Of a stretch of 64,000 nt of DNA, positions 22,456-34,070 are shown piece after piece. The stretch is taken from contig CM037874.1 in assembly GCA_021292105.1 (NCBI GenBank), forward strand, positions 17,156,615-17,220,614. Reading direction: 5' to 3'. The DNA is from Anadara kagoshimensis. Taxonomy: Eukaryota > Mollusca > Bivalvia > Arcoida > Arcidae. Position 1 is the stretch's first letter. Each line of letters begins with the position of its first letter. The position numbers and the translations under genes are program-made. The notes below the pieces were generated by a model that was given only the letters and a program-made list of their open reading frames with translations, ran no database searches and was not told the origin of the DNA.

Positions 22456-23452
22456 CAGTATCACATGTGTTATATAAACAGTGCATGTTAAAGGGATTTA
22501 GATTTCCCATAGCAATTTGTTTGCGGATGTGGTCTGACAAGTTCGTGACCCATCATTAACGCAGGTTTGTCTGGTTCCGTTATGTGTATCTCCAAGGTTT
22601 ACCATCAGTGGTTTTTATCTTTTTTTTTTTTTTTTTTGTATTTTGTTTCAGTGACTTATTTGTGTTTTGGTTGGATATAGGGTCCAATCACGTGACTAGC
22701 GTGACCGCTGGATCCCTACGAAATCCGATTACATTTACGATTTTACGTAAAGGATATTATTATCGGAAATTGCGACGTAAACGTTTTCTTTCTCGTTTCG
22801 CACACACATCACGAGGCGTTCATAACGTGATACACTGGCGAACCGCATGCTTGTTGCAAGTCTACTAAAGCATGACCAGGAGTTTACACTCTAAAGGTTG
22901 TCCTAAGTGCGCGTTCGTATAAAATAGATCATAAACAACACCACATGATATTGCTTGAGTTCAGGAACAAATTTTCTCGTCATTAATACATGTAGCTGAA
23001 AAAGTCAATGTGATGGAAAAAAGCATTCAACCAACCATGGTATTTAAAAATACATGTGAAAGAGTTTGAAAAGTCATAATGATCAGTATGTTTGGCATTT
23101 TGCAAGTTTTACTTTCGATTGTTCTATCTATTGGTGTATCTGTAAATTACATTCAGTTGCAAGTCTTGCGTCTTCCTTGGATTGTGCATGATGAAACATC
23201 TACTTTCGGAGGAAGATAGAAATGTACCTCAGAATATATACATGTAGATGTTGATGTTAATTTAAAACACCTTCTACAACATAAACAATATTATGTAAAT
23301 AAATAAACATTACCCTTCGTTCTCTAGCTAACATAACATCTTAATATTATCATCCGAGGCTTGTGTTTTATATCCAGATTTACTGCATAATTTGGCAAAA
23401 TATTATTGATGAAAGTCAATTTTATTGGAAAATCGTCAAAAACTGTGTGTAA

Positions 23453-23535
23453 GTAAGTTAACATTGATGCTAAAGAGGCAGAATTTGAAAGTAAGTTAAC
23501 ATTGATGCTAAAGAGGCAGAGCTTGAAAGTACATT
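23453..23535 (+). repeat. 37-bp tandem duplication
   Basis: AGTAAGTTAACATTGATGCT followed by AAAGAGGCAGARYTTGAA is repeated twice, with a partial third unit. Confidence 0.85.
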
Positions 23536-23582
23536 GATGTTATAATCTCATATACTGAGACGATTATGGGACAAAATGCACC

Positions 23583-23672
23583 TAGCAGTCAAATCTCTCT
23601 CTCTCTCTCCAATGCAATATGTTGATTATCTTCAGATGTGTTAGTAGTTATATATATGTAAGGTAAAATGTG

Positions 23673-23707
<35 letters not shown>

Positions 23708-23930
23708 TTACATGCGAGATTTGAAGAATAATGAAATGACAACCTGACATTGAGTCTACAGATATGTTAGAAGTTAAATGTTTATATGTAAAGTAAAATG
23801 GTGATATCTCTCTCTCTCTCTCATAATATACATGTGAGGTTTGAAGAGTTATGGAATGACAAACTGACATTGTGGAGAATATGTTAACTATCTACAGATG
23901 TGTTAGTAGTTATATATATGTAAGGTAAAA
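23583..23930 (+). repeat. ~147-bp tandem repeat carrying CT microsatellites
   Basis: Units contain ATCTWCAGATRTGTTAGWAG, TATATGTAARGTAAAA, a (CT)n run of varying length and GARTTTGAAGARTWATGRAA. CT runs lie at 23593, 23677 and 23808. Confidence 0.8.
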
Positions 23931-24022
23931 CGGTGTGATTAATTAATCCGATGTGTGCTTCATTAACAGACAGATATGATAAAGGACTAAAACTCATATA
24001 GGTCTAAAAACGTCCACTGGTG

Positions 24023-24029
<7 letters not shown>

Positions 24030-24077
<48 letters not shown>

Positions 24078-24088
24078 ATACTGTGTGT

Positions 24089-24128
<40 letters not shown>
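24030..24128 (+). repeat. TA and GT microsatellites
   Basis: (TA)n at 24030-24075 and (GT)n at 24088-24127, close together. Confidence 0.9.
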
Positions 24129-24690
24129 CAGAAAAAATAATGAAAATGAAAAAAAATATACAAAAATTATTCAATAAATAAAAACAGAAATTATTTTTAA
24201 AATAACACCATAAATAATTATAAATTACTACCAGTAAACCTTGTGTGTACGTGTTTTTTATGTAACAGGTACTTACTTATTTACATTACGACTTTCGTGT
24301 CGTTTGAGCAAATTTATCCCGTTTTCTTTTAGAATTTAAATAGTTTACTAGGATGATGAATTGCAAATGAAGGTGATTTAACTATCAATTAAAGAACGTT
24401 TTTCTTGCTTCTTCTTTTTCAATATTTAAAAGCTGGACAATTGAAATAGGGAACCTCTCTCTTGTTCTGAATTTTTTTCACTCATCAAATATGTATATTT
24501 TGCTCCGAGCTGAATGTACGTGTAAATGCATCCAACTGTAATGATTTTGCATTGATTTCATCGAATGTCGCAAACAAATAAATCATTATTAGCTAATGAC
24601 ATTGAACAATACCAAAGCAATGATTTTTTGACAGAAAAATATTAAATATTAGAACTCTTAACTACAGTAAACAAATACACAAGTGCTTAC

Positions 24691-25509
24691 CTTCGCACCA
24701 CATGATGAATTTGGATTCTGTAAAAAGTTCCAAACACATGCTCTACAACGTCTCCAACAGTTTGAACTTTGTCTGTCTTTTTCCAGATCTTTTTGTGTTG
24801 TTGAGCGTTTTCGATCATGTTCCAATTTTTCTAGAGACCGATTTTGTGTTTTCCACGTGTTATATGGCTGCCAACAACATCGTTCAATATCCATCTCGTC
24901 GATTCCCCAATATTTAAATTCATTTTGTACAGCAGGACCACATAGATACGTCGGTAAATGTAATTCCCCGGTTCTAAGATAATTTAAAACAACACTAAAA
25001 ACTTGGGGGTCTCGATCAAAAAAATAATCATTTGGACTTTCTCTGTAGTAACGTTTCATTTCTGATTCTCGCGATAATTTAAACGATTTTAATCTCTTTA
25101 ATGTGGATTTATAGGTTTCAAAAATCTGACCCCCGACATTTAACTTCACCGTCTCTCTATTTCTTTGAATACTTTGAGGTCTATTATTTCCATGGAATTC
25201 CAACTCGTCTGAATTTCGTCTGCTTCCAGGTGCTCTGTATCCCCCGCCGCCTGAACAAACAACCGCGCTAAACGCCATATTGCCTGATTCTGACTGATCA
25301 GGTTGCTGTTTACAATATGCCGTCTGCTCTCGCTGTTCACACCCGTTATCATCTACCTCGTTCCATTTAATACAATTATCACGTTCAGCTGGATCGCCAT
25401 CCTCGGAATCGGAAGCTGTTGCGAGTAATTTTGTTTGACAAATTCCAGTTGATTTTCGCCTTTTTCCATTATCACCAACGGCCTGAGGTAGAGAGGTTCT
25501 TCTTGTCTG
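24691..25509 (-). CDS. Kv channel exon: N-terminal region and T1 (BTB) domain
   Basis: Internal coding exon of the same channel. About 130 N-terminal residues are low-complexity, polar and rich in Ser, Gly and Asp. The T1 tetramerisation domain then begins at VKLNVGGQIFETYKSTLKRL and runs through YFFDRDPQVFSVVLNYLRTG. The segment from the His of ELHLPTYLCG to ERCCW fits the HX5CX20CC zinc-site spacing of non-Shaker (Shab, Shaw, Shal) channels. The exon ends RACVWNFLQNPNSSCGAK, then the donor AAG|GTAAGC. Joined in phase 0 to the exon at 17002 this gives SSCGAK-VYAWVSIAF, the normal T1-to-S1 transition. At the 5' edge a pyrimidine tract ends CTCAGCAG, a tandem (NAGNAG) acceptor, so the exon starts at 25509 or 25506. 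The upstream in-frame MNFYIF reads through the pyrimidine tract and is probably intronic. An internal Met (MAFSAVV) could start a shorter form. Confidence 0.93.
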
Positions 25510-26083
25510 CTGAGAGAAAGGGAAAATATAAAAATTCATAGTTTAAAAATTCCAAAATATAAGTAAACTCCATAAAAAATGGCAATAAATTAAGATACTA
25601 TATCATATCTGTAGATAGTTTGAACATTAATATCATAATTTGGATAGTATCTTAAAGAACGTTGATCTTGCATCTGGTATCTTACAAAAGAATACTATAT
25701 TGGAAATGATTTGGACGTGAATTACTGTCATTTTCCATTTGTGTGGTAGAAAAGTAAGTTTAGTAGAGCTATGAGTATATACACGAAATTATGATATGTC
25801 ACAAATAATATTTGCTAACACATAGTACATAGGAGAGAAATAGAAATGAGTATATGCCAACTTTTATAATACCTAAGTTTGACAGGGAATTCTGCCGAAA
25901 ACAAAAATGTTACACCATAACAAATTATCTCTGCTTATATCGCGTCTTACAAATAATAACTAACAAACACATTTATATAGTTCTACCAGATACATCATCA
26001 ACTGTTTCCACAACACAACATCTGTACATTTTTCTGAACGTGTGATATAGCCATCGTTTTCGGAAAACATTTCGGATTACAGT

Positions 26084-26265
26084 ACAGACCTGACGAAAAT
26101 GTAACACTGAGCTAACAGAATGGAATCAAAGCTCGGTTACCGAATCTTAGAGATACATGGTGGTCGGAAAGCTGCTTGCTGAGATAGATTAAAAGTTGTC
26201 GAAGTATAACTTACGAGATGGGCTGTCGATTCGTTAGGTTAGTGTTAAACTTTCGACAGGTCTGT
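26084..26265. mobile_element. MITE of the ACAGACCTGTCGAAAG family
   Basis: Left ACAGACCTGACGAAAATGTA; right GTGTTAAACTTTCGACAGGT, then CTGTA. Confidence 0.75.
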
Positions 26266-26609
26266 ATGCATTGAACGTGTCCATTCTGTATACCTTGACC
26301 ATATGAGTGAGTCCCTTATGACTGCTGTTGGAGAATAATGACTACGGTCAGATGCTTAAAGTTGCACGTGGCTCGTTGCTTAATGTTACATAATTAATAA
26401 TTAGTGGCCATAAGGTGGTCCAAGGTCTATTGCCTCCTGATGGAGTTAATATCAATTATGTTGATAACGTGTACTTGGTCTCACAAAGCTACTTGCGTAA
26501 TACTGCGCCAAATTACTAATTAGGTCCAGTGCAATACTTCTGGAGATAAACTGTTTATGTTGGGTCGGTTTTATTGTGTATATAAATCCCTATAGACAAT
26601 ACAATACAA

Positions 26610-26730
26610 ATGTTTTATGACAATCAAAAACAAACATACTAATCCATGTCCGAATCACAATCCAGAAGCAAAGTAAAAACTTTGGAACTGACAAGTCAGA
26701 TTAGACACGTGAACTTCCACAACATATTTC
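26610..26730 (-). mobile_element. Dispersed repeat, copy of the element at 7589
   Basis: Complement of its 3' part: AATCACAATCCAGAAGCAAA, GTAAAAACTTTGGAACTGAC and ACACGTGAACTTCCAC. The head end is missing. Confidence 0.7.
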
Positions 26731-26737
26731 ATGCAGA

Positions 26738-26965
26738 CCCCGGTTTCACAATCATTCCTTAACTAAGATTTCTTCTTTAGCTTAAAATTAGTGATTTTTG
26801 ACAATCTCTTTTGGTGCTTTAAATGAATTTTTTGTCATGTATATGTAATAACTAAAACAGATCTTCAAAATGACATCTTAAATTCCTGAATATATAAACC
26901 ATTAATACAAGATTACTAGTATAAAGATTTCAAATGTGTTAGATTTAGATGAAGGAAAATCTTAG
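26738..26965. mobile_element. MITE of the CCGGTTTCACAATCATTCC family
   Basis: Left CCCCGGTTTCACAATCATTC, then CTTAACTAAGATTT; right end decayed (GAAGGAAAATCTTAG near 26951). It abuts the repeat at 26610. Confidence 0.65.
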
Positions 26966-27268
26966 TGTAACGTCACGACGGCCTTGTACCAAACATGTGT
27001 TTCTTGTAATGAAACAGAAAAAGTTTGGAATTGTTACTCCCGTTTGTCTAAAAGAACATTTTACAATTTCCAATTTAAGCGTTAACATAGAAGAGATCAG
27101 TTTGTAGGTATAAAAACTCTGACTTTGGACAGGTGCTAAATTTACCGACAAAACAAGTTAAAAATAATGGAAAGTCTCTAACCCTAAACAGTGGTTAAAA
27201 AAGAAACGTTTAGTCCTATTGTACCAAATAATGGACTAACCGATTGCAACAAAGCTATATATAAAATG

Positions 27269-27312
27269 TATTATTATTATTTATTATTATTATTATTATA
27301 TTATTATTATTA
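27269..27312 (+). repeat. ATT microsatellite
   Basis: (TTA)n with small interruptions. Confidence 0.85.
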
Positions 27313-27591
27313 TAAAACAGCATTGGTTACGAGTATATAATAATAATTATTATTATTTTATTTTACCCGATAAATCCGCGTTTACAAAAATTAAGCGTGA
27401 GTAAAATAACCGGCCAGCCTATAAATAGGCTTATTATTATATGTGCGCAAACATTTTAAAATTACAGTTTTTGGTTTTTTTTTTTTTTTTTTGGTTTTTT
27501 TTTTTGTACGAGATAATAGTGAAAATGCTAAAGTATACTACACAGACGGATATGCTACGCTCTTTGGAATAAGCTATTGATACCAAGAGCA

Positions 27592-27771
27592 TACAGTCAA
27601 ACCTGTCTATAAAGGCCACTCAAGGGAACCAGTAAAAGTGGCCTCTATGGGCAGGTGACCTTTATATACAGGTTCAAATATATAATAAAGAACAATTTGG
27701 ATACAATTCTACTGGCCTTATAAGTAGGTGGTCCTTATATAGAGGTGGCCTTTAAGACAGGTTAGACTGTA
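27592..27771. mobile_element. MITE of the CAGTCAAACCTG family
   Basis: Left TACAGTCAAACCTGTCTATA; right AGACAGGTTAGACTGTA. A decayed partial relative lies at about 28182-28285 (GACAGGTGGTCTTAATATAG, TGGCCTTTATAATCAGG). Confidence 0.8.
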
Positions 27772-28611
27772 TATACCGTACCGACCGAGGTCAAATTAGC
27801 ATTCTTTTCTAGACCATACCAAGAGTATAGTAGATCTATAAATGGGTATTTTTCCATTGATTATGATAAATGAATATATCACTATACCTGTTAAAAATAA
27901 TTAATGACAGTTTCTCGATTTCTATTCTGTGTTAATCATTAATTAGTATGGTGTATTACATGTATCGCTCGTTGCGTGAGATGTGAATTATTAAACAAAT
28001 CAACCAGTGAAGCCTTCCAACACGGAGAGTTTGACCTTCAACACGGAGAGGTTGACCTCCAACACCTAGATGTTTCCTTTTACCAACAATATCATGAAAA
28101 ATGGGAAATAATTTCGAACGGCTAACAGGGTGTATTTTGATATAAAGCTATACATAGACTTCTTGCCCATTAAAATTTTGAGACAGGTGGTCTTAATATA
28201 GAGGTTGAAGAGAAATTTGGATGAAATTTTAGTGGCCTTTATAATCAGGTGGTTCTTATACAGAGATGGTATTTAAGGCATTCCGAATTTATAATTATGC
28301 ATGTGTTGATAGTGCAACGGTGGTACTCCTGTTGGCGTAATTTTTTCTGGTACAGAATTTTCAGAAAACATGTTTGAAATCTTGACACTTGTGCGTTTAT
28401 CCCGTTTGAATAAGATTATTAGTACAGTCATTCCAAGCAAAGAAAACGATGGGAATTTATTCCTTTTGGAAAGATTTTCCTAGCGGGTTTCCTTTTTGAT
28501 CCTAATATTTGTTTATTTTTCTTGTCTTGTTTTTCGTTTCTTTTCACTTCATTGTTTCTTGTTCTTTCGATGATTAAACAAAACCAGCAATGATACTTAA
28601 TATAGTGTGTC

Positions 28612-28800
28612 AAGTTTGACTGGCCGTTTGACCTTTAATTTGAATAGTAGATTGGGTTAATAGACTGTGTAATTAAGGTAAGATAGTGCCCAGTTGTACT
28701 ATCATCTATAGTTATAAACCAAGTTTAAATAGCACCTAATTTACACACTGGATATGTGTGCTTGAATATTCAAATTAATGGTCAAACGGGCAGGTCACAT
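28612..28800. mobile_element. MITE with GTTTGACCTTTAATTTGAAT ends
   Basis: Left CTGGCCGTTTGACCTTTAAT; right ATTAATGGTCAAACGGGCAG. Inverted over about 27 bp. A relative lies at 59642-59836. Confidence 0.7.
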
Positions 28801-28842
28801 TAAGCCAAGCATTGCTAAATGCGGTGGTCGAATTATCTTCTC

Positions 28843-29108
28843 TTGTTGCTTAGTCTGTTTCATTCGCTTCTAGGTGTAAGCGCCCTCTGTAGCGGCCTCA
28901 GGTGGCCTACTCTTTTTTAAACTCTACAGAGGTGTCTTTAGTGTGCACTGAGACACGGGACTTAGGTTTTTAGTCTCATCCGAAAGACTATTCTCGTAAT
29001 GAGCTTTTTACCGCTCTAGTATGGACAGGCACAGAACATTTCCAAGTCTTGAGTGAGGTTCAAACCAACAACTCCGATCGACTTCGAAAGTCAGTGACAG
29101 TACTACTC
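28843..29108 (-). mobile_element. Second SINE family, copy 1
   Basis: Complement carries ACTCTACAGAGGTGTCTTTA, GTGCACTGAGACACGGGAC and GAGGTTCAAACC (box B). Its 3' end GTTTCATTCGCTTCTA matches the copy at 38480 (+). Confidence 0.65.
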
Positions 29109-30451
29109 GGCCATATTTTGCACCTAGGTATACTGACTGCTTTTTGTGACTTCATTCTTGTATAATTTTGATTTTTATAAAAAGTTTCCATAATATTGTC
29201 AACCCATTAACCCCCGTTATGTCCCAATATACACGTCGTTTTCGTTAGCACCGGCCTAAAGTCACGAATTCATATGTCAGCGAGTTAACGATAAAAAGTG
29301 GATATCGCGAAAACAAATAAAAACATTTGATGTTCTAACCTCCGAACCAACAAAGATATACCATTAGCCAAAGTCTGATATCGCGAATATAAATGATTTC
29401 ACAGTATGTAGATTCTAAATACTTAAGATTAATCAGAAAACCTTAATCAGAGAAACCGGTTGAAATGCACTTTACCGTGTTGATTGTATGCAAAAGTGTA
29501 AGCATCAGGTGAAAAAGTTCATAAAAAAGTTATTAAGCAAGTTTTATGGCAGAAAACAGTTGATGGTCTAACCGCCGAATAAACAAAGATATACCATTAG
29601 CCAAAGTCTGTTGGGATTACTGCATCGCTAATAAAGTTAATTGGACGTAATATGAAGATGTAAACCAACACACGTGCATGTGTTTACATGTGGCGGGGGA
29701 GGTAGCCGTATTTACATCATTATAATCATCATTATCTGTGTCTGCTCACAGTCTGTGAGTCATTCTCGATAAAAGTCCACACATATATATATACGGGACC
29801 ATTAGAATCACGTTGTTTAGAGCTTTGGAATAGCATTGAAATATAATATAGGAATTTGTAAACATAAAAACATGCACTTTATAATTTTTCGCAAACTACA
29901 TGTAGATAAATAAGAAAACGAAAGAAGAAGTCAAATTAAACGCATAAAAATGTTATAAATGCATGTTTTTTGAAGAATTAACTTTTTGATTGAAATTTTG
30001 TATATTTTACATAAGTCCATTCAGATTACAATTTGAGCATGTTCAAAAGAGAGACAAATGAATCCCGAGATATCTAACCAATTTACAACATAACATAGTT
30101 AACGAATATTTGTCAACTGGGTTCGAGGTCAAAATGCGTTATGTTGTGCTCTCGAACAAAGCTGTTAACGTTGCGCGAGGCCGAAAGCCAACATGTTTCC
30201 CGTGCAAACATTTGAAATATTGGACTTTTTATTTTATTTAGTTGTACATGTTTATAAAAATGGTTTATAAATGTATCGAATGATAAAAGTGGAAAACAAA
30301 ATGGTATATGTCAAAAGTACAATTATGTCACATACAATTATGTCACAGTTGATGACGTTGACAACAATACATGTATATATGGAGTTTCGAACGCCTAGTA
30401 ATGATGCAAATTGTTTTATCTAAACGGGTATAGATGAAATACTTCATTATT

Positions 30452-30695
30452 ATACCCAGCTTTAAAAGTGGGGGTATATAGTGATAGGGGTGTCCGTCCG
30501 TTCTTCCGTTACACCTTAGGGTACCTATCTCTTATCCGCATCTCCTCCTAAACCCTTCAATGGATTTTCATGAAACTTTCACACAATCTTTTTGATATAA
30601 TGTAGATGTGCACCTCCTATTTAAAAATTTGATCTGATGGATTTTTTGGGAGCGGGGGGATATTTTTGTGAGCTTGTGGCTCACAGTTTTTCTAG
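30452..30695 (+). mobile_element. Helitron-like 3' end, non-autonomous
   Basis: A perfect 6-bp GC-rich stem GTGAGC/GCTCAC (30668-30684, loop TTGTG) lies 7 nt before CTAG (30692-30695), which is followed by T. This is the canonical Helitron 3' terminus (hairpin, CTRR, insertion before T). Upstream is a recognisable dispersed repeat starting about TATACCCAGCTTT with TCCGTCCG. The exact 5' end (expected TC after A) was not found, so the left limit is approximate. Confidence 0.5.
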
Positions 30696-30794
30696 TTTAA
30701 ATTGAGATGTCTTAAAATATACTTTTAACACAGAGTAGATATAATTGTGTTGATATGTGTAAATCACGTTGTGTCAGACCGCTTAAAAACAACT

Positions 30795-30890
30795 GAATTA
30801 ATTAAAAACAAATGTACCAGTCCAAATCACAATGCCAAAAGCAAAAATTGAAATTAAGTTAAATATGTACACTTGAACTTCCACCAGAAA
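30795..30890 (-). mobile_element. Dispersed repeat fragment, relative of the element at 7589
   Basis: AATCACAATGCCAAAAGCAA and ACTTGAACTTCCACCAG; decayed. Confidence 0.5.
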
Positions 30891-31709
30891 AGTGTATACC
30901 TAGATACACCTGTCACGTGTAATAGAGAAAAACGTGGAACTATGGGGAGTCAAATATATCCAGGATAATTTTAGTTACAGAGACATCGTACACGTGCATT
31001 TATCAACAATATTGATAAGTATGATTAGAATTATCAGTTAGTTATACAAAACATGAATCACATCAACTGATCATTCAATCCTACCTGGTTCATTCCATAA
31101 ATGACAACTTTTCTCTTCACTTTCCTGCATAAAGGCTTATTTAATATCGTAAATGTTTTCCACGAACTTATCCTTAACGTTTACCATGAACTGAAACCAA
31201 CTTCCCTGCTCTTTACGTCGGATTCAGATTAGCAGTTTGGACTGGTAAAACCCAAAGAAACATGAAACTTGGAGATTGTAAAAGGATCTGTCTCGGTTTT
31301 TTTGGCGAAGCAGTTGACACTTCATTTAAAATATCCAAAATATCATAGATTTGGCAGAAATATTCTAAGACGAATCGCCTAAAAGATCACGTCAGAAAAC
31401 TATGTGACTTATACGTACAGTGACTTAAATCTATCCAACAGAATAGGAGACGTTAGTAACTTTTATTACATTAATGCATTGAATTAAATCTCTCTCGCTC
31501 ACTGAAACATTTTTCCTTCTACTAACATATCTCTGAATGAGCAAGTCTAAGCTCGATAAAGCACGTTATGTTAGCCAAACTTATGTTTATATCACGACAA
31601 CACATATTAACTAAATCGTTCTACATATACACGAATTCCTGACATATTCATCTCTAGACATATTCCTTAATACATAACTATATATAATTATGATGCATTA
31701 CAAGTCTGT

Positions 31710-31945
31710 CTAAACCACAAATAGTCCCAAAAACGTTGGGCATGTATCTACGAAGTTGTGCAGTTATTTATGTCCAGTTAAACCACAAATATAGTCCCGA
31801 AAACATTGGACCTGTATCAGCGAAGATGTACTTTTAAACCACAAATAGTCCCGAAAACGTTGGACCTATATCAGAGCATTTCTGCAGTTATTTATGTCCA
31901 GTTAAACCACAAATGGTCCCAAAAACGTTGGACCTATTTTAGCAA
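31710..31945 (+). repeat. Four tandem ~50-70-bp units
   Basis: Units share TTAAACCACAAATAGTCCC, AAAACGTTGGACCTGTAT and GCAGTTATTTATGTCCAG; one unit is internally shortened. Confidence 0.8.
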
Positions 31946-32346
31946 AGTTGTGCCGTAACTATACTGTATATCATACATGTAGCCCTAAGAACTTTGGATT
32001 GTACGTAATTATATTGCAGCAAAACGAAATAATTCACTGTTCTCAAGAAAATAAAAACCTGTCTTAGAATTTCCGCAAATATATATGTTTGTTTTCCTGT
32101 AGATTTTCAGATTACATAATCTCATTAAGCTTGTTATCTATATTAAAATGTATGAACAAATAACATAGATTTGTTGCAAACTTGCAACCATTTTGTTTAA
32201 CTAGCGAACAACCACAGATTTGTTGCAACCATTTTGATTCTAGAGAATAACTGAACTAAGCCGATTCATCAGCAGTCGGGGGGTTTAGTGTCAAACTTTT
32301 ATATCGCATAAACCAAACCGATTGGGTAAATACATGTATACACTAC

Positions 32347-32557
32347 AGACTTGTCGAAAGTTTAACACTAAGCTAGCGAGATAGTGCCGAATAGAATCGG
32401 TAGCTCATCTCGTCCGGTCTTTAGTTTTATCTCAACACTTTTAGACAGCTGCTATATATCTCTCGACCACAGACCATCCATATTTTGGCCACTTGGCAAC
32501 CAAGACTCGACTTTTAAGCTCGTTAGCTGAGTGTTAAACTTTTGACAGGTCGGTACT
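32347..32557. mobile_element. MITE of the ACAGACCTGTCGAAAG family
   Basis: Left ACAGACTTGTCGAAAGTTTA ACACTAAGCTAGCGAG; right GTTAGCTGAGTGTTAAACTT, then TTGACAGGTCGGTA. Well preserved. Confidence 0.8.
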
Positions 32558-33303
32558 GAATATACCGAAAGAGGGATCGGATTCTGTAAGCCAAATAACT
32601 ACATTATACAACAATATATCATGACAAAAATAATGCATGTAATTTCTTCTCTGGTTTCGTTTTTTGTTACTAATTACACATACTAGTTGGATTATATTGG
32701 TACGTAATTTGGCGAATGTTGTGTAAATAACGGATCTTTATTGTGAAAATAGATGATGTTGTTGTTATATCTCTGATATATACTTAGTACAAACACATGG
32801 CAGATATGATATCAAATTACCAAAAGAATTACCAGATCCAAAGCTAGCAAAACAAGTAGGTGTCATCGGTCCATCGCGTCAGATAAAGGGTCTTAAAGCT
32901 GTCTCCCGACATAAAATAAAATGAGCAGCAGGTTCTGAATATGTTTGATGAACAACAACAATGTACATATTCAGAATTCCAAATTGCTAACAACCGTCTG
33001 TTTTATTGGAGATGTTCATCTAGTCAATAATTATACAATCATCCTTGTACATAGACCCTCAGCTCCCTACCTATTTTACCGCGACTTTTCCTTAACCAAT
33101 AACCCAAATAATGCAGTATGTACACTCAAATTTAATATTTTAGATGCAAATTAGAAAAATCGAAACTACTACCCCGGTAAATATTGAAAACATCCCGAAA
33201 TTAATAAATGGAGTTTACCCATGTGGTCCCCGATGGTGTTTAAGTTATAGGGGGTAAATAACGATGCATGTTTATAATTTTAATATAGGAATTCTTGTTA
33301 ACC

Positions 33304-33305
<2 letters not shown>

Positions 33306-33348
<43 letters not shown>

Positions 33349-33353
33349 TTATT
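33306..33353 (+). repeat. TTTA microsatellite
   Basis: (TTTA)n, about 12 units. A second run is at 52301-52372 and (AATA)n at 37432-37481. Confidence 0.9.
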
Positions 33354-33954
33354 TTATCATTCAGTATTTAAGATCTTAGGTTATTATTAACTATAGGCAA
33401 AAGTTTGGAGAATATACGACCACTGATTTCATGGGACATTGTGAAAACATTTTAAATTCCTTTTCAACAACACCCAATATTATTTTCTCTATTCTTACCG
33501 TGCTGCTGCAACAGATATAACATATAATTGTCCACTGGCATATCACAAATAATTGTATCAACAGTTATACCCAGAAACGTTCATTTCACTAAGAAAATAC
33601 AACATTCTCTAGCACAATAATCATCACACCCAACCACGAAAAATCCGCAGTATATTTACACAAAATTGTTGATATTTGCGGTATCAAACACTAAGACGAC
33701 TATATCAGATTTACAAATACAAGTTACAAGTTGACATTAATCTTTTGAAAATAAAACAATTTAGAGGAGATATTCCACCATGGCTCCCGACTATTGTTGG
33801 CGAAATATTCACAATGCACATAAAATATTGCACACATAGTGAGAATACAATGAGATTTAAATATAAATAATTACAAAAACATCATATAAAACCCAGACTA
33901 ACAAACTTAAAACTTAACCATAAAATTTAAAACTGCATGTACCACATGTACATT

Positions 33955-34070
33955 TTGTTTTGTTTTGTGAGAAAGTCTGTCTGTTCGATTGTCGAATCTG
34001 GATACTCCGGTTCCCTCTAACATCTCGTAACTGACCGTCCGTCTCGATAAAAGACGAAACTGGTGCGTCA
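33955..34070 (+). mobile_element. SINE-like block, relative of 7930
   Basis: TGTGAGAAAGTCTGTCTGTT, ACTCCGGTTCCCTCT and GTCTCGATAAAAGACGAAAC. Confidence 0.5.

Larger units (their letters stand above)
17003..24690 (-). other. Kv channel intron between T1 and S1 exons
   Basis: A 7.7-kb phase-0 intron with donor GTAAGC (24690..24685) and acceptor TTTTTAG (17009..17003). It holds several mobile and tandem elements, listed separately: a MITE near 18 kb, a 41-bp-arm hairpin, a SINE, a TA microsatellite, a 57-bp minisatellite and CT-bearing tandem repeats. No other exon of the channel was recognised inside. Confidence 0.85.

Noticed and set aside
24683..24982. Plus-strand ORFs of 71-99 codons opposite the T1 exon
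   Set aside because: Antisense shadows of the conserved Kv T1 coding sequence.
25518..25539. MNFYIFPFSQQ as the channel's N-terminus
   Set aside because: These codons lie over the pyrimidine tract and AG of a splice acceptor, so they are probably intronic.
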